Shown here: positions 8,400-16,193 of the stretch, piece by piece
Layout of the letters: each line of letters opens with the position of its first letter
How positions within the stretch are numbered: position 1 is the stretch's first letter
Source of the DNA: Fibrobacterota bacterium
GTDB taxonomy: Bacteria > Fibrobacterota > Fibrobacteria > UBA11236
Length of the DNA stretch: 64,000 nucleotides
NCBI GenBank assembly: GCA_019509785.1
Contig: JAEKLQ010000026.1
Span: forward strand, 1 to 64,000
Direction of reading: 5' to 3'
Made by a program: the position numbers and the translations under genes
The notes under the pieces: generated by a model
The model's input: only the letters and a program-made list of their open reading frames with translations
Databases searched by the model: none
Told to the model about the DNA's origin: nothing

Positions 8400-9253
8400 G
8401 GCGCGGGGACCTTGCTTTGCAGCCGCTCAATCGTCTCGCGGGCCGGATCGAGCGCCCCGTCGCTGGCGAACATGAGCACTCCGTACAACAACGCGGATAC
8501 GACCAGGAAGATCGAAGTGGCGATGACCAGTCCCCGCCCGCTCCGTTCTTGTCCCTTCACACCGGGATGGACGTAGGCCGAAGGGGAAACGGCCTTGGGC
8601 GGTTCGCCCTTGATGCCTTCGATCCGCTTCAGCAGGTTGCGGACCACGTTGGGCAAGACCTCCGGTCCCGAAAGGCGGTAACGTCCCTGGAACCCCAGGG
8701 CCAGGCAGAGGTAGTACACCTCGATGATCTCGAGGTTGCGCTGCATATCGGGCAGCAAGGCTTCCAGGCGCTTGAAGAAATTCTCGCCCGCCAGGCTGTC
8801 GTTGAAATAGGTCACCGCCAGAGGATCGGCGATCCAGGTCTCCCGGCAATTATTCTCGGTATTGACGATGGTTTCGTCGATGAAGGCGGCCAAGGCGTAG
8901 CGGGCCTGCTCCGCCGCTTCGGGGGCTTTACGGTAGGTCAGGGCGGAGCGTTCGAAATCCTTGAAGTACGAGTTCAGCAAACGCCGCATCTGCTCGGGCT
9001 GGCCCAGGTTGGCCGTCTCCCGGATCTTGACGCCGAGAAGGAGAACGTCGGTCGCCAGGATGGCCAGGCTCGGGGCTTCCTTGTCCCCGCCCGCCGACCC
9101 GAACAAGGTTTGGCCCGCGCTGGCCCCGCCTTGGCCGAACAAGGTTTGCACGGCGCCATCGGCCCAATCCATGCCGCCCCCCTGGCCGTACGCCGTGCGC
9201 ATGGCGGGCTGGAGGGGTTGTTGCAGGACGCGTTTCTGTCCGGGTTGCATCAT
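8396..9253 (-). CDS. tssL: TssL (DotU/IcmH), T6SS inner-membrane protein
   Basis: A 285-residue DotU-family protein. The N-terminal ~55 residues are Gln/Gly-rich and disordered, carrying two copies of TLFG (residues 37-40 and 49-52). The DotU domain follows (about 60-230, with the conserved ALAAFIDETIVNT and EVYYLCLALGFQGRY stretches), then one C-terminal transmembrane helix (about 242-264) and a short periplasmic tail with no peptidoglycan-binding domain. TssL pairs with TssM in the membrane complex. In Agrobacterium, phosphorylation of a threonine in the TssL N-terminus controls secretion through an FHA protein; whether the TLFG threonines play that role here is inference. Confidence 0.96.
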   Translation of the reverse strand: MMQPGQKRVLQQPLQPAMRTAYGQGGGMDWADGAVQTLFGQGGASAGQTLFGSAGGDKEAPSLAILATDVLLLGVKIRETANLGQPEQMRRLLNSYFKDFERSALTYRKAPEAAEQARYALAAFIDETIVNTENNCRETWIADPLAVTYFNDSLAGENFFKRLEALLPDMQRNLEIIEVYYLCLALGFQGRYRLSGPEVLPNVVRNLLKRIEGIKGEPPKAVSPSAYVHPGVKGQERSGRGLVIATSIFLVVSALLYGVLMFASDGALDPARETIERLQSKVPAP

Positions 9254-9334
9254 TGATTCCCTGCGGTCGATGAGGATTCAGGCGACGCTGAAGCTGCGCG
9301 GGCCGCTCCGCTTAGGCCGTAACCCGGTCGTGTT

Positions 9335-10675
9335 TCATTCCGTCGTCGCTATCAATTCCAGCTTGGTCGAAGGCAGATCCGAAGGCATATGGATCGCCAG
9401 CGCTTTCGTCTGCATGACTTGATCCCAGAGTTCCCCGCCTTGCTGCAAGCGGAAATACTTGAATCCGGCCTTGGCGGGAATCGAGGACGGGGCCGCGGCT
9501 TCCGGCACCAGCGGGACGCCGGGAAGGGCGGCATTGACCATCATTTCCAAACGGCCCACGGGCGCGAGCTTGGCCTTACGCTGAACGGTGGTGATGATTT
9601 CCACCTCCGAGGCCTGGGCCGATACTCCCAGGTAGAATTGCTTGAGGGTGTTGAAGTCCGCATCGCGCATGTTCGCGGAATATTGGATCGGGCTCGTCTT
9701 CGTGAGCGGGAAAACGCGGTAGCCCGTAGGCACGGTCACGCCCAACAGGGTTTCGAGTAATTGGAAAAGCGGGCGGAAACAGGCCTGCAAATCGCCATGC
9801 ACGTATTTCGGCATGTCCGTCGCCTTGGCATCCTGGCCGAAGCTCACCAAGCTCCCCGCGAAGGAAATCAGGCGGCGGAACAAGGCTTCGGGATGGGCGA
9901 AGGGATGGTTATGGAAATGGATGATCTCGGGCAGGGAACCGTTGATGGCAGCCAGCAGGAGGTAATTGGTGAGCGCCTCGGCGTTGAATTGGGCGATGCC
10001 CGTGCTCTTTTGCGCGCGCTGCCCCATCAGGTAATTGCTCTTCTGGATACAGCTTTCCATCAGCCTCTTCAGCTGGCCGGTAAGCCCATGGGCCGCCGCG
10101 ATGCGCACCGCGGTGGGAAAGAACAGATCGCTGGGCAGAACGCGTCCTTGCGCATCCCGCACCAGTTCGGCGATCTTCAAGGTCTGGAAACCGGTGGCCG
10201 ATTCCCCGTCGAAAAGGAGACGCAGGTTCAGCCGTCCGAAAACGAGTTCCTTCGGATTTCCCCCGGAATTGCCGTCCGGGATTTCCCGGGGTTGCCCTTG
10301 GAAGCGGGCGGGCTTTCCCTCGGCGCCGAAGGCGAGATTGGCGTTGCCGGCAGCGTAAGCGGGCACGGCCAGATGTACGCCCAGGTTTTCCCGGGAGGCG
10401 GGGAAGAAGGATTCGAATTGCCGCTGATCGGGCAAGGGATCGGTACGAGGGGCGGAAAAGTGGGTGCCGTCGGGGAAGATGCCGGAACAATCCTTCACCG
10501 AAAGGAATCCGTTGTCGAGGGAATCGCGTTCGATCTCGAGGGACGCCAGTCCGTAATAGAATGGCGAAAGGAATTGCAAGCGGGCGTGGATGGACCCATC
10601 CGCGAGGAGATCGGCTTGTTGCAAGTGTTGCGGGGAGAGGACCATGCCTTCCAGCCAGATGACCTTATCGCTCAT
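9335..10675 (-). CDS. tssK: TssK, T6SS baseplate adaptor
   Basis: A 446-residue TssK/ImpJ/VasE protein, the trimeric adaptor linking the baseplate wedges to the TssL-TssM membrane complex. It has the diagnostic start VIWLEGMVLSPQHLQQ and length typical of the family (about 445). The ATG at 10675 has AAGGA 7 nt upstream. It is the first gene of the minus-strand T6SS operon, 81 bp before tssL, and is divergent from the PEGA protein gene; the shared 117-bp promoter region holds two palindromes. Confidence 0.97.
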   Translation of the reverse strand: MSDKVIWLEGMVLSPQHLQQADLLADGSIHARLQFLSPFYYGLASLEIERDSLDNGFLSVKDCSGIFPDGTHFSAPRTDPLPDQRQFESFFPASRENLGVHLAVPAYAAGNANLAFGAEGKPARFQGQPREIPDGNSGGNPKELVFGRLNLRLLFDGESATGFQTLKIAELVRDAQGRVLPSDLFFPTAVRIAAAHGLTGQLKRLMESCIQKSNYLMGQRAQKSTGIAQFNAEALTNYLLLAAINGSLPEIIHFHNHPFAHPEALFRRLISFAGSLVSFGQDAKATDMPKYVHGDLQACFRPLFQLLETLLGVTVPTGYRVFPLTKTSPIQYSANMRDADFNTLKQFYLGVSAQASEVEIITTVQRKAKLAPVGRLEMMVNAALPGVPLVPEAAAPSSIPAKAGFKYFRLQQGGELWDQVMQTKALAIHMPSDLPSTKLELIATTE

Positions 10676-10723
10676 GGAGATCCTTCGGCGGGGTGTGGGC
10701 TTGCATTTCCAGCCGGAAAATCT

Positions 10724-10737
10724 AGCATATAAATGCT
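10724..10737. promoter_or_regulatory. Small AT-rich palindrome upstream of tssK
   Basis: AGCAT (10724-10728) and ATGCT (10733-10737) flank ATAA, 50 bp before the tssK start, in the only AT-rich stretch of the divergent intergenic region. Read towards tssK it overlaps TATGCT and TAGATT, plausible -10 sequences, so it could be an operator or simply part of the promoter. Confidence 0.35.
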
Positions 10738-10764
10738 TTTTCCGAATCCCGTTCCGCGAGGGGG

Positions 10765-10790
10765 AGAGCCCCTAACAAGTTAGGGGCTCT
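10765..10790. promoter_or_regulatory. 26-bp near-perfect palindrome between tssK and PEGA gene
   Basis: Bases 10765-10776 are the exact reverse complement of 10779-10790 with only AA between them. It ends 2 bp before the first possible ATG of the plus-strand gene. There is no T-run on either side, so a terminator is unlikely; the symmetry suits a dimeric repressor, or an mRNA hairpin hiding the first start codon. Confidence 0.6.
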
Positions 10791-10792
10791 AT

Positions 10793-12085
10793 ATGAGGAT
10801 GGTTCGCATGGGAAGATTCACGCTGCGCCTCTTGGGCCCCTGTATGCTGGCCGTTATGGCCGCCCATGCAACCGGGTTCCTGTCTTTGGAATCCAGCCCG
10901 AACGGCGCCGAAGTCTGGTACACCGGGCCCGACGATCCCGATAAGAAATATCTCGGGGATACGCCCTTGGAGAGGCGAGAGCTCCCGGTCGGCAAATACA
11001 ACCTCTGGCTCATCCTATCCAGCCACGATACCTTGGCCGTCCCGGACGTCTACATCGCCGAAGGGCAAACCACCCAGATGACGCGGGAGATCCCCACGCA
11101 TTACGGGTACCTCGAAGTGAATACCGATCCCGACAGCGCGGACATCTGGCTGGACGGGGTTCGCATCGGGCCTTCGCCTTACGTCAATAACCTGGTGCTA
11201 CCCGGGAAGTACGATCTCAAGGCCATCCCCCGGGAGGCCCATATGAAAACGTCGATCCGGTCCATCGCCGTCGGCAAAGGCGATTCCATCCGGCTCTCGA
11301 TCCAGGCTCCCTACCGGGACAAATCCTATTTGCAGGAAAACCTTTCGCTGCCGCCCTGGCGGGTACAGGCCGAAGCCGGAATCGAGTTCCGTTCCTGGAC
11401 CGGAAATTACCCGGACGATGGTACGCGCGTGGCGTTTTCGACGGACTCCATCGCCGACCTACCCACCCAGTGGGACTTCCCCGTGAACGCGCGTTTGGGC
11501 CTGCCTCATGATCTGGAAGTGCATATCCTCCTGCCTTTCGCGGCCAGCGACAACCCGCGGTTGGATCGGGACACCATCGCGAATTTCAAGAACAACATGC
11601 GGCTCGGCCTGAAGTATACCTACCGGCCTTTGAACCTGGGGCTAGACGCCTCGTACGGATTCGGCTTCAAGAATAATAAGGAAGCATTGGATCATGATTA
11701 CCTGGCCCTCACCGCCATCGGCGAAGGCTCAAAGGGCAAGATCTACGGGCAGGCCCAGGCCGGGATCGAATTCCACTTCGCCTCCAAGCAGGACAACAAA
11801 TTCGATCCGGGGGACGTCATCCTGGCGCATGCCCAGGTGGGCTACCTTCTCGATCCTTTCACCCCTTACCTCGGCTTGGCGGCGAGGTATCATTTCGACG
11901 ATACCGAAGGAGGGAAATCCTTAAAAGACGCCGGCTACCAACTGGTTCCCGAGCCCGGATTCATTCTGGATTTCGCGGATAAGGTCTCGCTCCAATTCGG
12001 AGTGCCCTTCACCCTCGTAGGGAAGAACGCCCAGTCTTATTGGGGCCTTCATCTTTCCTTAAGCGCAGGACTCCAAATCTATTAG
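10793..12085 (+). CDS. Exported protein, two PEGA domains plus beta-barrel-like domain
   Basis: Up to 430 residues. A signal peptide (hydrophobic stretch, cleavage probably after AHA) is followed by two PEGA-type repeats: GFLSLESSPNGAEVWY with LPVGKYNLWL, then GYLEVNTDPDSADIWLDG with LPGKYDLKAI. The remaining ~260 residues have alternating strands and aromatic ends such as LGLKYTYRPLNLGLDASYGF and end in LSLSAGLQIY, as in outer-membrane barrels. The first ATG (10793) touches a strong hairpin; the ATG at 10808 has GAGG 9 nt upstream and may be the real start. Divergent from tssK. Function unknown; a link to the T6SS is only positional. Confidence 0.85.
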   Translation: MRMVRMGRFTLRLLGPCMLAVMAAHATGFLSLESSPNGAEVWYTGPDDPDKKYLGDTPLERRELPVGKYNLWLILSSHDTLAVPDVYIAEGQTTQMTREIPTHYGYLEVNTDPDSADIWLDGVRIGPSPYVNNLVLPGKYDLKAIPREAHMKTSIRSIAVGKGDSIRLSIQAPYRDKSYLQENLSLPPWRVQAEAGIEFRSWTGNYPDDGTRVAFSTDSIADLPTQWDFPVNARLGLPHDLEVHILLPFAASDNPRLDRDTIANFKNNMRLGLKYTYRPLNLGLDASYGFGFKNNKEALDHDYLALTAIGEGSKGKIYGQAQAGIEFHFASKQDNKFDPGDVILAHAQVGYLLDPFTPYLGLAARYHFDDTEGGKSLKDAGYQLVPEPGFILDFADKVSLQFGVPFTLVGKNAQSYWGLHLSLSAGLQIY

Positions 12086-12128
12086 AGTCCCCTTCCCAAG
12101 CCGCCGGATTCCGGTGGATGCAAATGAA

Positions 12129-12154
12129 AAGGGCGGGCCTTGCGGCCCGCCCTT
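12129..12154. terminator. Bidirectional terminator
   Basis: AAGGGCGGGCC (12129-12139) and its exact reverse complement (12144-12154) flank the loop TTGC. T-rich tails follow on both strands (CGATTTT on plus, TTTTCATTTG on minus), so it can end both the PEGA gene and the convergent 277-residue gene. Confidence 0.85.
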
Positions 12155-12175
12155 CGATTTTCCATTAGTCCCGGA

Positions 12176-13009
12176 TTAAAGGGCCTTGGTCTCTTCCTTC
12201 ACTTCTTCATCTTTCACGTCGAAGCGGGGCTTCTTCTTGAGCTGATTGCGACGGCCATGCTGGATGTCCGAATCCTCGCGGGTGAAGAGCGCGTCTTCAG
12301 CCGACGGATTGGGGGCCAACGCATCGACATGGGCTTCCTTCGCCGCCGGGATCTCGTGATCCACGGTGGAAGGCAAGGGGCGACGGGGGGCCAAAACGGA
12401 AGGGGCCGGAGCGGCATTCACGACCGGGGCCGATTCGCCCTGGGCCGAAGAATTCGGAACGCTCGGCGCTGCCGAAGCTTCGCGTTCGCCACCGAAGCCT
12501 TCGCGGCCCCGTTCGCGTCCACCTTCGCGGGAAGGCGCGCCTTCACGGCCATTGAAACGATCGCCGCGATCATGACGTTCCGGCCGTCCGCCGCGCTCGC
12601 GGTCGCGCCCGCCGAAACGGTCGCCGCGGTCGCCGCGATCATTGCGGGGTCCGCGATCCGTGCGCTCGCCGCCTTCGCGACGGGCTTCGCCTTCGGGGCG
12701 ATCGCCGCGCGGTGCGCGATCGCGGGGGTTGATTTCACGGGGTTCGCGGCTGCGGTCGCCTTCCATCGCGGGGCGGGGACCACGGTTTTGAGGAGCGCCG
12801 TTTACCGCATTGCGGGGAGGGACGCTGGCCCGGGCTTCTTCGGCTTCGTCAACCTTGACGGGCTTGAGCTTGAGTTGCGGAGACATCTTCTTGACGACGG
12901 GTTGTTCAAGGAGGTAGGTAAGGGTGCGGACTTTAGAGAGGACGTAGATGCAGAGACCGATGCTGACGGCTGATAGGCCTGCCAGGGTCAAAAACTGTAC
13001 AGTTTCCAT
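12176..13009 (-). CDS. Single-pass membrane protein with long Arg/Gly/Asp-rich tail
   Basis: 277 residues. An N-terminal transmembrane helix (about 3-26, LTLAGLSAVSIGLCIYVLSK) is followed by a short basic segment and then about 120 residues dominated by Arg, Gly, Asp and Glu (about 60-180) with repeated RGDR, GGRDRERGG and EGGRERGRE units. The tail beyond is Ala/Pro-rich and ends charged. The composition resembles RGG-type RNA-binding disordered regions, so an RNA-related role at the membrane is possible but unproven. The minus strand shows only a poor ribosome site before the ATG. The coding sense is supported by a clear terminator downstream and a TATAAT upstream. Confidence 0.75.
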   Translation of the reverse strand: METVQFLTLAGLSAVSIGLCIYVLSKVRTLTYLLEQPVVKKMSPQLKLKPVKVDEAEEARASVPPRNAVNGAPQNRGPRPAMEGDRSREPREINPRDRAPRGDRPEGEARREGGERTDRGPRNDRGDRGDRFGGRDRERGGRPERHDRGDRFNGREGAPSREGGRERGREGFGGEREASAAPSVPNSSAQGESAPVVNAAPAPSVLAPRRPLPSTVDHEIPAAKEAHVDALAPNPSAEDALFTREDSDIQHGRRNQLKKKPRFDVKDEEVKEETKAL

Positions 13010-13118
13010 GGATGATGTATTCTTTCTTCTTTCATAAAGAGGATGACCAGGTGCGGTTGATCGAAATCAATCCGTAAGCACGGATGGAATCTTGTTCTAT
13101 CCGCCTCACCTGAGTTTT

Positions 13119-13124
13119 ATTATA
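13119..13124 (-). promoter_or_regulatory. Possible -10 box (TATAAT) for the Arg/Gly-rich gene
   Basis: A perfect TATAAT on the minus strand lies about 110 bp before the 13009 start codon. The -35 position has no good match. The leader would contain two small hairpins (CGGAT/ATCCG and TTGAT/ATCAA). Confidence 0.35.
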
Positions 13125-13175
13125 CCCTTTCCTAACGGTGGAGGAACTGTCCTCGACCCGGACGGGGTGGTACTT

Positions 13176-13370
13176 TTACTGGGTTTTAGGGCTTTTCTGC
13201 ACGGACGCGGCGCCCGTGGAGAGGGTGTGTTCCAGTTCTTCGGCTTTATTTAAAACCAAAAGCAACCTGCTTGCCTGCCTGCTTAAGCTGTTCACGCGGC
13301 CGATCAGGGACAAGACCAAGGCCAGGAATATCAAGAACCCCAAACTCAATAATAGGTTCAGAAGTACCAC
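13176..13370 (-). CDS. Small membrane protein, 64 residues
   Basis: A short frame starting with GTG at 13370. Residues 1-24 form a strong transmembrane helix (LNLLLSLGFLIFLALVLSLI), followed by an amphipathic segment with VNSLSRQASRLLLVLNKAEELEH. The layout resembles the N-terminus of the next gene on the same strand (helix, then a short leucine-rich charged segment). It has no clear ribosome site, so it is possible but not certain that it is translated. No family recognised. Confidence 0.45.
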   Translation of the reverse strand: MVLLNLLLSLGFLIFLALVLSLIGRVNSLSRQASRLLLVLNKAEELEHTLSTGAASVQKSPKTQ

Positions 13371-13413
13371 GGAAAGAAGGTAACAAAAGGAAACCTCGGA
13401 TTCAATCGAAAGT

Positions 13414-13454
13414 ATACTGCACGTCTTGACACCTAATTATTTGTGCAGTATCTT
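13414..13454 (+). promoter_or_regulatory. lexA promoter inside a 9-bp inverted repeat
   Basis: TTGACA (13426-13431) and TATCTT (13449-13454) are spaced by 17 bp, a good sigma-70 promoter 30 bp before the lexA start. ATACTGCAC (13414-13422) and its exact reverse complement GTGCAGTAT (13443-13451) flank the -35 and overlap the -10. The core TGCAC/GTGCA halves match the half-sites of the LexA box reported for Fibrobacter succinogenes (TGCNC-N4-GTGCA), but here they are 20 bp apart between repeat arms. Confidence 0.8.
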
Positions 13455-13483
13455 CTATTTGAAATCCTGATTGGGAGGTCCGC

Positions 13484-14158
13484 GTGGAAACCGAAGTGAA
13501 AAAGGATCGAAAAGCCTTAACGCCGCGTCAGCGTGAGGTTTTCGAATTCATCAAGGAGCGGATCGGCCAAAGCAACCGTCCTCCCACCTTGCGGGAAATC
13601 GGGCAACGCTTCGAGATTTCTTCCACCAACGGGGTGCGTAGCATTCTGGCGGCCTTGGTCAAAAAGGGTTTCATCGCCCGGTCCCCCAAGCTTTCCCGCG
13701 GCATCGATCTCCCCCAAGGCCTACGGGAGCCGAGGATTCCGGGCGACTTCGCCAGCGACGAAGCCAAGGTTTTCGAAGTGCCCATCGTCGGGCGGGTAGC
13801 CGCCGGCGCTCCGATCCTCGCCGTAGAGAATTTGGAAGGGACGGTGGTAGTCGATCGGGATTTCCTCATGCGCCAACAGAACGTATTCGCTTTGCGCGTC
13901 CATGGGGACAGCATGAAGGATGCGGGAATCCATCACGGCGATCTCGTTTTCGCCCGCCAACAGAACAGCGCCGAGCGCGGCCAAATCGTGGTCGCCCTGA
14001 TCGGCGAGGAAACCACGGTGAAATATTATTTCCCGGAGTCCGGCCGCGTACGGCTGGAGCCTGCTAACGAAGCCTTCGGGCCCATCATCGTGGATAATTC
14101 CATGCCCGACTTCTCCATTCTGGGCAGAATCATCGGCGTCATGCGTCGATATCATTAA
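13484..14158 (+). CDS. lexA: LexA, SOS repressor
   Basis: 224 residues. An N-terminal winged helix (about 11-75, [12 protein letters not shown] and [19 protein letters not shown]) binds operator DNA; the C-terminal S24 autoprotease has the cleavage site Ala107-Gly108 in VAAGAP, nucleophile Ser143 in GDSM and Lys180 in TTVKYY. RecA filaments on damaged DNA trigger self-cleavage and release of SOS genes. The GTG start at 13484 has GGGAGG 5 nt upstream. The promoter lies in an inverted repeat that is probably its own operator. Full length, all catalytic residues present. Confidence 0.97.
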   Translation: METEVKKDRKALTPRQREVFEFIKERIGQSNRPPTLREIGQRFEISSTNGVRSILAALVKKGFIARSPKLSRGIDLPQGLREPRIPGDFASDEAKVFEVPIVGRVAAGAPILAVENLEGTVVVDRDFLMRQQNVFALRVHGDSMKDAGIHHGDLVFARQQNSAERGQIVVALIGEETTVKYYFPESGRVRLEPANEAFGPIIVDNSMPDFSILGRIIGVMRRYH

Positions 14159-14216
14159 GAGCAAGTCAGCCCGGGACCCTGGTTTCCAAGGGAAATTCCC
14201 GGTACATTTAGAGGCA

Positions 14217-15068
14217 ATGCAACGTCTTTCCCTCTCCTTGGCTTTCGCCCTGGCGCTTGTCGCCTGCTCATCCACCAAGGTGGATGAGGGTTTCTACGGT
14301 CCCAAGCACCGCCAATATTCCATCGCCGTGGACAAACAAGGCCGCAAGGATGGCGCCGAGACCTGGTGGTATCCCGACGGGAAGATGAAATATTCGGGGT
14401 TTAATCGGGAAGGATTCCGTGAAGGCAAATTCACGGCATGGTACCCGCAGGGCGAAATCTGGTACGAGGGATTTGAATATCGCGGTAAGCCCGAAAGTAC
14501 CCTGACCTATTGGTATCCCAATGGGAAAATCAAAAGCCAGGCCTTGTTCCGGGACGGCATCCAACTCGAACGCAAGGACTATGACGAGGATGGGCGACCC
14601 CTGGGGGGCCCGGCCGGACTGGCCAAAGCCGAACCCGAGCCTGCGGGGGATGAGGTGCAAGCGTCCGGCGACAATCTCCGGAAGACCTCGCTACGGATGT
14701 GGGCCATGCGCGTGCGGCAAACCGTGGAAGGATACTGGGTATTACCGAAGCAATTCGAAAAGGAACGGCCTTATCGCGCGGTGGCCAAGATCAAGGTCGG
14801 GCGGGACGGGAAGATCCTCGGGGTGGCTTGGAGCGAAAAAAGCCCTTCCAGCGCGTTCAACACCCTGGCCCAACTTACCTTCAAGCGCATCAAGCGCCTG
14901 CCGGCATTCCCGCCTCAGATCCGGGATGAATCCCTCGAAGTGCAGTACGAGTTCATCTCTTTGGGAAAGCCCTCGCCGCGGAAACGCCTGGAGGCCCGCG
15001 ATGATGGCGGCGACGCACCGCAACCCGGAGGCGATGCGCGGTCGCCCGCGGACCGCGTTTCACCCTGA
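14217..15068 (+). CDS. Lipoprotein with MORN-type repeats and TonB-like C-terminus
   Basis: 283 residues. The signal peptide ends in a lipobox (ALVACSS, Cys about 17). Residues 25-130 hold three to four MORN_2/YwqK-like repeats with the pattern WYPDGKMKYSG, WYPQGEIWYEG and WYPNGKIKSQ. Residues 160-245 resemble the C-terminal domain of TonB/TolA-type proteins (VKIKVGRDGKILGV, FNTLAQLTFKRIKRLPAFP). Probably a periplasm-facing lipoprotein linking envelope layers or sensing surface material; precise role unknown. Its stop overlaps the convergent queG by 9 bp. Confidence 0.85.
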   Translation: MQRLSLSLAFALALVACSSTKVDEGFYGPKHRQYSIAVDKQGRKDGAETWWYPDGKMKYSGFNREGFREGKFTAWYPQGEIWYEGFEYRGKPESTLTYWYPNGKIKSQALFRDGIQLERKDYDEDGRPLGGPAGLAKAEPEPAGDEVQASGDNLRKTSLRMWAMRVRQTVEGYWVLPKQFEKERPYRAVAKIKVGRDGKILGVAWSEKSPSSAFNTLAQLTFKRIKRLPAFPPQIRDESLEVQYEFISLGKPSPRKRLEARDDGGDAPQPGGDARSPADRVSP

Positions 15069-16193
15069 CGAGGGTTCCGTATCCGCGGAACGCGTCCCAC
15101 CGTGATGAGGGCCCTCGGCGCGAAGGTCCCCCGCCAAAGCGGTGATGGCTTTCTCGATCTCCTTCCTCACGCCCGGATCAACTTCTTCCGGTAGCAAGGC
15201 TTTCAAGGGTTCCGCCATGGACGTATCACCCAGGTTACGGGCGGCGGCGGCCAGGTTGCGCAGCAAGGAGCGGCGGCCCGCGCGGGTAAGCGGGGATCCC
15301 CGGAAGCGGGATTGAAAGCCTCCGCCTTTGCGCAGAAGCGCGGACCAGGCCGGACCGTCGGCGGGGAATGTTTCCGGGAGGGAAGCCTCCGGCGGCGCCA
15401 AGTGCTTGCGGTTCCAGGGGCAAACTTCCTGGCAAACGTCGCAGCCGAATATCCAGCCACCGAAATCACGGCTTAACCCATCCGGCAATTCGCCCTTGTC
15501 CTCGATGGTCCAATAGGAAATGCACTTGTTGGCATCCAGCTTGCCCGGCGCCACGAAGGCACCCGTCGGGCAGGCCTCCAGGCAACGGGTACAGCCGCCG
15601 CAGAAGTCCTCGACCGGGGCCGATGCCGGCAAGCCGACGTCCACGAAGAAGCCCGCGAGATGGAAGGCCGACCCGGCCTGGCGATTGAGGGTGCAGCAAT
15701 TCTTGGCGCGCCAGCCCAAGCCGGCTTCGGACGCCAGATCCCGCTCGAAGACCGGGGCCGTGTCGATGAAGCCGTAGAAGCGCGTCCCGGACGTGGCGGG
15801 TTCGGCGCGCAGATGGGCCTCGGCGGCCGCGAGGATGGCGCGCGCGACCTGATGATAATCGGGACCTTGCGCGTAGGCGGCCACGCGATAGCCCTTCGCT
15901 TGCGGGGAGAGGGGCCGGGCATAGGGGATGGCGAAGACCACCGCGGATTCGGCCCAGGCATGGAAGGCTTTGGGATCGGCGCGTTCCGCGAGACGGGTCG
16001 CCATGTAACCCATGCCGGCATGGCGTCCTTCTTGGACCCAGGCGCGCAGGAGATCGGATTGCGGCGTGGGGCGCGCCGGCGCGATGCCCCACTCAAGTAC
16101 GCGCGGCTCGGATGCGAAAAAACGGCGCAAGGAGGCCATGCAGGCTGCTTCGGCGCCGGATCCTCCAGGGGCGGGCGCGACCGCGCCGGTCAT
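15060..16193 (-). CDS. queG: QueG, epoxyqueuosine reductase
   Basis: 377 residues. Cobalamin- and iron-sulfur-dependent enzyme for the last step of queuosine synthesis on tRNA. Two 4Fe-4S motifs are visible: Cys198/201/204/208 in CGGCTRCLEACPTGA and Cys251/254/258 in CDVCQEVCPWN, with Cys224 as a further ligand. The catalytic acid is expected at Asp144 in DTAPV. The ATG at 16193 overlaps the preceding gene's stop (ATGA), which favours it over Met19. queF, an earlier enzyme of the same pathway, lies elsewhere in the window. Confidence 0.94.
   Translation of the reverse strand: MTGAVAPAPGGSGAEAACMASLRRFFASEPRVLEWGIAPARPTPQSDLLRAWVQEGRHAGMGYMATRLAERADPKAFHAWAESAVVFAIPYARPLSPQAKGYRVAAYAQGPDYHQVARAILAAAEAHLRAEPATSGTRFYGFIDTAPVFERDLASEAGLGWRAKNCCTLNRQAGSAFHLAGFFVDVGLPASAPVEDFCGGCTRCLEACPTGAFVAPGKLDANKCISYWTIEDKGELPDGLSRDFGGWIFGCDVCQEVCPWNRKHLAPPEASLPETFPADGPAWSALLRKGGGFQSRFRGSPLTRAGRRSLLRNLAAAARNLGDTSMAEPLKALLPEEVDPGVRKEIEKAITALAGDLRAEGPHHGGTRSADTEPSSG

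Noticed and set aside
10765-10790. Rho-independent terminator between tssK and the PEGA gene
   Set aside because: No T-run on either strand and the flanking genes are divergent, so nothing needs ending there.
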